A stretch of DNA of 64,000 nucleotides, taken from positions 1,736,001 to 1,800,000 of the forward strand of contig JAWNGF010000009.1 of NCBI GenBank assembly GCA_037039685.1, in the 5' to 3' direction. The notes beneath the pieces were generated by a model that saw nothing but the letters and a program-made list of their open reading frames with translations, was not told the origin of the DNA and did not search any database. Both the position numbers and the translations under genes were made by a program. The stretch comes from Ceratobasidium sp. AG-K. Lineage: Eukaryota; Basidiomycota; Agaricomycetes; Cantharellales; Ceratobasidiaceae. Positions 56,985 through 64,000 of this stretch are shown piece after piece. The stretch's first letter is position 1, and each line of letters begins with the position of its first letter.

Positions 56985-58604
56985 GATGTCGTGCAACTAG
57001 TTGACGAAGAAGTATGCGTGGTGAGCGAACAGGGAGCTCTCTTGTGCACACTTATTACAGTGGCAGCGGTCAGTGCCGCTCATTGAGCGCCGCCCTGTCA
57101 AAGGCTGTGCTCCACGTCAGATATCCGATGTTCCGAGCTGGTGGTAAGGCACGTCAAGCTAGATTTCGGTAAATGGCCGTGTAGCAAGTGTCACTCGGAA
57201 CTGCTTCGGGGTAGGAGTTAGGGTAATGAGTGCCTGCCAGCGATCACGCGACCGCGTTTGTGATCGCTGTTAATTTGAAGCAGGGCACTTTTCACCTATT
57301 TTCTAGCCCACGTCGCGGCACGTTATCCCGCCATTAGCCACTACCGTAAACCCTTGTTACAGCTGCTCAGGCAGAAAGCAACAAAACAATGCGGTAGCTT
57401 GTACGAAATACGAGGGGCAAATTCGACCTGTAAGAGCTGGACTCTTGGAGTATATGCGCTCAAAATGCGACGGAAACGGTTAAACAAACACTCTCCTGCG
57501 TTTTTTCGGCTCATGAAAATGAGCCCCAGGTTGACAACAGTTAGATAGACAATGTTCCTGTTGAAAATTATATCCTTTCTGAACAAGGTATATAAGAGGC
57601 TTCAATCCGCCAAGATCGGGGTAGTGTTCAATAGGTTCGTCATTGTGATCCCCACGTACCCCGCTATGATGAACCATACCGGGCAAACACTGTGTTAGGT
57701 AGTCAAGTTGCACACATTGCATTGCGATATCTAAAATCTTCTGCATGAGGTAAACATCAAGGAACGAAGTGAACAAACCAAGCTAGGCTAAGAAAGAGGA
57801 AGTAAAGGACGTAAGGTTCACGTTCACTCCGTCACTGGCCGCTGATGATCGATAAATATTAGTGTGGAAAAGATGGAGCGGTTGGCCCACCTCGGGCCGG
57901 GCCGGTGCCGTGGCGCGTCTCAATTTTATTTCTTACGGCGGATCTAAACAGTAGGACCCTTCGGAAATAAGTTGCTCAGGTACTATAATGAGTGGGTTCC
58001 ATTGAGGCCTAGGTCCTGAATCGGCGTTTGAAAAGCTGTATTTGGAGCCATCCGCTTGACAGGCGCTTATGGCCTTTGTACTTTTTGGCTAAATTAGGGA
58101 TCAAAGGCTTGGCTGGCGTCTCTGTGGGTGCTGATGTTTCCTGCCCTTATGTCAGAGCCTAGGGGCTTTGGTCTGATATATTCACCAAGATCAGCAGGCC
58201 CTCATCAAACTCGTGGGGAAGTAAAATGGGTGACATCTTCAGCGCAGAGTCTGAAATATCCCTGGATCCTCCCTCCGATTTCCATTTCGTGATTCGGCTT
58301 TCCATGTTTATAGTCAGTGCTAAATTATTAGCACTAGGAGGGCACGCCGGACAGTCCCGTAGCAATTTCTAGCCGTCTAGGATTGCTTGATTGCCGGCGA
58401 TTCGCAGATAGACGCCTACCTGGAAAATTTCCACAACTCAAACAACGACCTACTCACCGACGGAACGGACGCAACTGGTCCAGTCGCAAAAACGCGATCA
58501 GAAATCTAGGTATCGATAGAAAAGGATTACCGACACTATGCTAGTGAAGCCCAGATTGGTTGGAGATGAGAGACTCCTTAGCACCCTCCAGTCAACCGAC
58601 CTTC
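56985..58604. other. Long interval without a supported gene
   Basis: Includes the upstream region of Hsp70-like copy D with GAGCGCCGCCCTGTCA at 57085-57100. A hairpin has CAGCGATCAC at 57238-57247 pairing with GTGATCGCTG at 57260-57269. A minus-strand frame around 57480-57744 (IAMQCVQLDYLTQCLPGMVH...) has codon-like composition but no recognised family and no splice partner; it may be a gene relic. Confidence 0.4.
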
Positions 58605-59341
58605 AGCAGGATCACATGAAACCAGCGGGCTGATAAGTTTGCCAGCGAGGCGTGCCAAATCGAAGCCAGGCCCATTCTCAATCGAACCGTTACATGGGCG
58701 AGGGCACATGCGACCCGGGTGATTGCACGCCGATGGAGATCTCTCTGGGCCTCGACCCAACGCTCACTACTCGTCAATACCACCATGAATAAAGCCCCAA
58801 GCCTGCAACCAGACTTTTTCCATCGGGATCCAGGCCTCCCCTCGTGTTCACTCCCGACTCTTCCAGGTGATGTTAGGGCACTGCAGCGCCGGCGAATATT
58901 TCGCACGTTTTGTTCCAACTAAAGACCCCTCGTGCACCTGCGGAGAGACCGATATTCAGACCATAAGGCACATCCTACGGGATTGCCTGTTGCATGACGA
59001 GGCCAGGAGACATTTGCGCACAGTCTCCAACCCACCCGACGTTGCCAGGTTGTTTGGCACTCGTTCCGGTCTTGTGGCTCTGAGCCAGCTTCCTCAAGGA
59101 CTCATCAGCGCTTGAGTATTCTTAAGGCTTTGCTCTTTTTCCCCTTTCTGAGATTCTCACTACCCCTCGTGGGATTTCTCTTCCGACTGTGTCCGAGTTA
59201 CTTTTGTGTGGGCAGAGTTTCCTTCCATTTTTATTTTCCGATCTATGGTTCTTATTTTTCCTGAGCGGTTTGACCTTGCGTTCATGTAGCTCGCTAAAGA
59301 TGTATTCAAAAAAAAAGAAAACAAAAAGCAGGATCACGTGA
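58605..59341 (+). mobile_element. 5'-truncated LINE fragment with RNase H end and zinc knuckle
   Basis: Flanked by AGCAGGATCACATGA (58605-58619) and AGCAGGATCACGTGA (59327-59341), one mismatch. Translation of the 5' part reads NQRADKFASEACQIEARP, resembling the C-terminal end of a LINE RNase H. After one frameshift near 58850 it continues VMLGHCSAGEYFARFVPTKD, PSCTCGETDIQTIRHILRDC, L...ARRHLR, the Cys/His pattern (CxC...H...C) of the zinc-binding region after the reverse transcriptase. The frame ends at TGA 59113-59115. A 3' UTR of about 210 bp ends in an A-rich tail (AAAAAAAAAGAAAACAAAA). Reverse transcriptase and endonuclease are absent. It shares its 3' UTR end with the insertion at 29916-30098. 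Confidence 0.88.
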
Positions 59342-59549
59342 CCTAGCATTTGTAAGCCGGATCATGCCATGTGTCCCATCCATCTGCGCTGGATATTCCA
59401 TACATGCCTTGAAGGGTGCCATAGTGAATCTGGTAGCTAAGCATGCGGTGATACCTAATACCAGGTATAACCTCTGGGAATGGTTCTGTCGGCGAGGGCA
59501 GCCGTATCATTATCAACACCATGGTACGAGCCCGTGGCTCTAAATGGAG

Positions 59550-59667
59550 CGTCTGAAAAAAGGTCTGGCTAACCAGCGCTAATCGGCACTAATCGGCCCT
59601 AATTAGGCTCGCTAACTGTTGCGACAATAGTTATTAGTGCCGATTAGGTCCGTCCCTTTTTACAGAC
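59550..59667. mobile_element. Fold-back/MITE-like element, about 118 bp
   Basis: Ends are inverted: CGTCTGAAAAAAGG (59550-59563) and CCCTTTTTACAGACG (about 59653-59667), nearly complementary. Inside, CTAATCGGCACTAAT (59579-59593) and ATTAGTGCCGATTAG (59633-59647) form a perfect 15-bp inverted repeat. It has no coding capacity. A clear target duplication was not found, so transposition is inferred from structure only. Confidence 0.65.
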
Positions 59668-60465
59668 GGGATCTTGGCTTGGAACTAGTCGAACTACGGT
59701 GTATAATGTAACACACCTCAATCCCCTCAGCGGAGGCACTATCTCCGCTACTGCGACCGGTTTCGTGGTTGTCATTTACATTTTCGCGACCATAAGCCTC
59801 ACATAACTACAACCTCCAGCGCCAGTATCGACGCCCCACTCTGATTGATCCAACAATTCATGGTTAGGCACGGTTCGCATGAGTAAATGTACGCGAGTAA
59901 CCTGAAGCCGAGAAGCGACCGTCGCTATCTTGAACAGTGGGACCAGTCTTCTAGCGTTGACTTGCTAAATGGTCCGCAGTCACCCAGCTCGCCCGGCACC
60001 AATAGCTTTACGCGAGGATTGCTTAAGTTGGCTTGGTAAAGTGCGATATCGGATCTACGATCTGTGTTGTTTCTTGAATCCGTAATTTTTCCAAACTTGT
60101 ATTTCTATTATGGTGGTCTTGGCCTGTGGCAATGATGCATGTGTTCACCTTCGAAGCACCAGCTCGGGCAGAGGCTTGAATTATGTGACGTCAAAGAAGT
60201 CGGAATTGGATATGGACCAGAAAAGAAGCACGCAACTGAATGATGGGATGACCACAGTGGGCGCCTGTGGACTGCGACGAGAGCGCCATTGCCGGATTGG
60301 TGGCTGGAGGGGATACGAGGAGGCTCCCTCGCCGTCCAACACTCGGTCTGCGCTGCTGCGTCGGACAGCCATGAGGATTGAACATGCAACCATGCGACAT
60401 CATGTTGGTTCCACTCGCTATAAAATAGCCACTCTCTGACCAGCAATCTGCACTCACGTCTCGCC
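59668..60465 (+). promoter_or_regulatory. Promoter region of FAD-oxidase copy 2
   Basis: A TATA box TATAAAATA lies at 60419-60427, 39-47 bp before the ATG. The last 280 bp are clearly homologous to the DNA upstream of the third copy at 63955 (shared TGCGACGAGAGC-like block, CAACCATGCGACATCA-type block, CTCGCCATGGCTCG at the start), so the duplication carried the promoter. The frames across 60110-60593 are shadows of this promoter and the first exon. No gene seen in 59668-60110. Confidence 0.65.
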
Positions 60466-62484
60466 ATGGCTCGGATCCGAAATCTCCTCGTCGCATCGTT
60501 AATACCCGCTGTCACTCTAGCAGCAGAGCTCTGTACGGCTTCCCAACCATGTTGGCCATCGTCAGAGACCTGGGCTGCCTTCAACTCATCCATCGGTGGT
60601 CGCCTTGTCGCACCTCGCCCTCCCGCCTGGCCGTGTCACGACCCCAACTTTGACGAAGCCGCCTGCAATGAGGTCAAGGCAAACTGGGAAAACTCGTTCT
60701 GGCGCTCGAACCAGACTGGGGCGATGGAGAATCCGCTCTGGGATAGTCCTGGGTGCAGAATCAACACCCCACGAAACGTAACATGCGACCAGGGGTTCGT
60801 ACCAGTTTACTCTGTCGCGGCGATTGATGGCAACGACGTGAGTGCGGCGGTCAAGTTTGCTGGAGAGCACCGCTTGAAGTTGGTTGTTAAAAATACCGGC
60901 CATGATTAGTGGGGTTTTATTTTATTTTTTCGTTGACCGATTTTGACTTGATTTCTGGCAGTCTGGGTCGATCGAGTGGGCAAGGGTCATTTAGTATCTG
61001 GACACACAACCTTCGAGGCATCCAATTTGAGGACTCGTTTGTTCCAGCCGGATGCTCAAACGAATCCGGTGCGTCTGCCGTGACTGTGGCTGCGGCTGAG
61101 CAATGGCGAGGTGGGGGTTTATTTTGGAAACTGGCCTTTGTTGCTGACTGGGCGCTACCAGCTGTCTATCAGGCCGCAGACGATCATAAGAGAATTGTCG
61201 TTGGAGGGTCAGCCAATAGCGTTGGTGCGGCTGGAGGGTGGATCCAAGGTGGTGGCCACAGTCCACTCGGCGCCCTTCACGGAATGGGCGTAGATAGTCA
61301 GTGGCGATACCAGATGTCGTTTTCAGTGCTAACTCGGCGCTCACAGATGTTCTACAATACAAAGTTGTTCAGCCCGACGGACAGATCGTAGCCGCCAATG
61401 CGTGCCAGAATAAAGACCTGTTTTGGGCACTCCGTGGAGGCGGAGGAGGCACATGGGGGGTAAGCCAATTGAACACTAGGAATCTCCTCCCGATCGCTGA
61501 TTCTTTGACAGGTCACATTAGATGTCACCTACAAGACTCATCCGCCTCTCGATAATGTTGTCGCCGTGCTTGCTCAGGTGAATGCGACTGGCATCGAACA
61601 ACTCAAAGAGGCAACCGCTGTGATTCTCAAGAACATCCCCAACATGACCAAGCAAGGTACGGTTTGCACCCAACCGCCTCCTTTTTGTACTGACTTGTAT
61701 ATGCAGGAGTGCGCGGTTACGGTTTCTGGCTTTTCCCAATCAACTCGTTCGTCTTTGTCCTCATCCATCCGAATAGCCCTTCGGTCGAGTTTACAAATAG
61801 CACCCTGGGACCCGTATACGAGTGGGCTGCCCAGAATCCAGGGGTCACAGCGGGCGCACTCGGCACAGCTCACCCGACGTTCTTCAACTTTTTCTCGCAA
61901 TACATCACTGATATCGGTATTGCAACCCCGTCTTGGCTAACCGGGCGGTTAATCTCGAGCGAGGCGCTGCTGCAGAACTCGACTGAGATCTCTAAACTAA
62001 TTGCGGGCGACATTCCCCTGACTTGTACCATCAATATCGGTGCGTAACCTCATACCCCGACGGAAAGCGTACTTACATGACTTAGTTGGGGGCGGAGCGG
62101 TCAACAACTTTGACCCAGATTCGACTGCTCTGAATCCCCAATGGCGCAAGGACGCACTCATCAGCTGGAACTTTGCCGGAATATGGCCTGAAGGTGCATC
62201 TCCCGAGGTGATTGCAGCTGTCAAGGATCATGCGAACAAGTATACGCAGGCCCTGGGCGAGCTTGCAGGGTTGGATCACGCTGCGTACTGGAACGAAGCT
62301 AATCCGTAAGCCTTGTGGATTATTGCTTGGAGCGTGTACTAATGGGGTTTGTGCCTCTAGGGCCGAGCCTCTATGGAAAAAGTCTTTCTTCGGGTCGCAT
62401 TATGACCGCTTGCTTGAAATCAAGAAACAGGTGGATCCCAAGGGATTGTTTACGTGCAATCGTTGTGTCGGTGACGACTCGTGA
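60466..62484 (+). CDS. Secreted FAD-linked oxidase, BBE-like, 8 exons, about 553 aa
   Basis: Exons 60466-60908, 60962-61110, 61162-61296, 61347-61459, 61512-61656, 61707-62039, 62086-62305 and 62361-62484; 1662 nt in one frame. Starts [20 protein letters not shown], a likely signal peptide, so probably secreted. The N-terminal FAD-binding half holds [14 protein letters not shown], whose His is the expected covalent flavin ligand. It continues through [21 protein letters not shown]; the cysteine that makes some berberine-bridge enzymes bicovalent appears replaced, suggesting monocovalent flavin. Substrate-domain marks are [19 protein letters not shown] and [12 protein letters not shown]. The C-terminal BBE segment is YWNEANPAEPLW with [18 protein letters not shown]. 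Such enzymes oxidise sugars, alcohols or alkaloid-like compounds with oxygen; the substrate is unknown. It is the only complete copy of three in the window. Confidence 0.9.
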
Positions 62485-63954
62485 ACGAGTTGAAAGTTCT
62501 GTGCACTGCTGAACGTTGAATGTACAATATATGTATCATTTTGTCTCAAGACTCCCCTCTAAAATATATTCATTGTCCGGATAACGATTGACTGAAGTTG
62601 CTCGCGATCGATATGCCCGATACGAAGGTGGATCCATGGAAAGAATTTCGGGTCCGTTCGAGGGCGGAATAACGCATATAGCCAGTGCGGATTGTCGAAT
62701 TATGTACAGCTTCTGGGTGACACTTATGCTTCATGAAATCGAGATCGTATGCGAGATACCGCAGCACTTGGGGGAATTGTTCATGCGTCAGATCGGCATG
62801 ATGTTAGACTCAGGTCGTCTACGCTGGGCCTCGCTTCCAACCACCCCATTCTTTGAGCAACAAAACGGTTTAAGGAATGAATTATGTTTGCATATCTAAA
62901 CCGCATATAGCCAAGGAGATCACGCTAGTACCACTGCCTTTGACTGGAACGGGTTTCATATTATGTCAGCCAACCTTTAGGTCATAAAGTGACCTTCTAA
63001 CCTCTCGACGGAGGTCAGATTGCTGGCATTTTCGTACGCTCGCTAGTTGAAGTTGCCCCTGTATGACAACGAGCCTTGCGTGCATCTTCTTGTGCTGGTA
63101 TTTGCGCTCCCCTCTGATTAATCCAACAAGGTAGCCTTCCTGCCTCATAAACTAACTCCTCTGCGAGTTCGAGCTGACATCCTATAAGATACTGACAGAA
63201 CTGCTAGATCAACTTGGTTCTAATCCTAGGCGATCAGATTGGTAGACTTTCCTAGCCGCAAAGCAACCGGGAAGGCCACATGATATTTCCAAGGACTTCA
63301 GTCCCAGGCTAGCAGTCTCCTCGATTGGGCATGGACCGTACTATGAACGGAAACTCTGGAGTGATTCAACATTAGCAAGAGATTATTACCGTCTTTAATG
63401 CGGCAGGGGAGTGATTTAGGTTACCGATGGGTATTGATTGACTAATCGCTGCGTAACCGCCCACCCACCTAGCACCCATTGTTGGTGCATGTAATCTGTA
63501 GAAAAATAGTGTAGCAGCCAACGGCGACTGGGTCGCAGTGCATATGTATGCCGTGTCTCGGACCGATGATTTGACTGGATTTGTACTTGAGTTTCGCTGG
63601 CCATGGCACTTCTGCGTTATACACACGTTCGCCGGCCATCGAAGCGCTGCCCTGGAGGTCGTTGGAAATTGTATGACGTCATAAATCATGGAGCTTTATC
63701 CAGGGCCGAAAAAGAAGCAGGAATGGGATGATAGCGTTCCCACGATGGTTACCTGCGGACTGCGACAAGGGGTTATATTGCTAGTTTTGCACCTCGAATG
63801 GATGCGAAGGCGATGCACTCGCCGCCTAACGCTCGGTATCTCCTGCTGCGTCGGTTAGCCACGAGGAATGAACGTGCAACCATGCGACGTCACCGTGGCT
63901 CAATCCACTATAAGACGATCCATTTGGTTGGGCAATCTGTACTCGTGCCTCGCC
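62485..63954. promoter_or_regulatory. Interval before FAD-oxidase copy 3, with duplicated promoter
   Basis: No gene supported in 62485-63670. A 103-codon plus-strand frame at 62588-62899 shows no family or splice partner. From about 63670 the sequence parallels the promoter of copy 2, with TATAAG near 63911 about 45 bp before the next ATG. Confidence 0.5.
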
Positions 63955-64000
63955 ATGGCTCGAATTCAAAAGCTGTTCGTCACTCTTCTCTACTCTTCTA
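63955..64000 (+). CDS. FAD-linked oxidase copy 3, 5' end only
   Basis: The first 15 codons read MARIQKLFVTLLYSS, matching the signal-peptide region of the copies at 52523 and 60466, with the same promoter blocks upstream. The window ends here, so whether the gene is intact cannot be judged. Confidence 0.75.
   Translation, partial: MARIQKLFVTLLYSS

Noticed and set aside
57480..57776. Minus-strand frame with codon-like composition
   Set aside because: No family recognised, only one block, and the upstream ATG position is uncertain; kept only as a remark in the interval entry.
62588..62899. 103-residue frame downstream of FAD-oxidase copy 2
   Set aside because: Short, with no domain and no intron signals; an Hsp70 3' end was looked for on the minus strand here, by analogy with copy 1, and not found.

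Overview
The window looks like a subtelomeric stretch of a basidiomycete nuclear genome, probably an Agaricomycete; a Rhizoctonia/Ceratobasidium-like fungus is a guess from gene-family style, not a proof. Genes are split by many short GT-AG introns (mostly 40-95 bp). The gene families are fungal: urease, I-BAR, C2, HSPA12-like Hsp70 and secreted berberine-bridge-type FAD oxidases. There is no operon structure. Exon models were built by hand by checking splice signals and reading phase. For six genes the whole coding length comes out as a multiple of three with no internal stop.

Layout. 1-6531 is a satellite array with a 1145-bp unit and telomere-like C-strand motifs. 6906-9777 is an intact three-exon gene of unknown function. 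9.9-11.0 kb holds a 142-bp minisatellite built on a TGCGGTCG motif, followed by gene-poor DNA. 14178-19749 is a 13-exon SNF2-type helicase gene, and 20192-20781 a small two-exon gene. 21.4-25.0 kb is a nest of palindromes, including two identical arms of about 550 bp around a 40-bp spacer, studded with the 15-mer GCGTACTCCGGTCGC; the same 15-mer sits three times in an oversized intron of the helicase gene. 26.2-27.6 kb is a broken, truncated urease gene, and 28.1-29.4 kb (minus) a DM9/DUF3421-type gene.

29.9-40.5 kb is gene-dense: a 5'-truncated LINE insertion, a C2-domain gene convergent with an I-BAR gene, and a tandem pair of multi-pass glycoprotein genes. The second of that pair is dead and carries a solo LTR with a perfect 5-bp target duplication. 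41.3-57 kb carries four minus-strand Hsp70-like ATPase paralogs, one with a nonsense codon. They are interleaved with plus-strand genes: a single-pass membrane protein with a ZZ-like zinc-finger tail and three FAD-oxidase copies (a pseudogene at 52.5 kb, an intact gene at 60.5 kb and the start of a third at the right edge). A LINE 3' fragment and a small fold-back element lie between them.

Overall this reads as a fast-evolving chromosome end: satellite and palindromic DNA on the left, and on the right gene families growing by tandem duplication and decaying by nonsense, deletion and transposon insertion.
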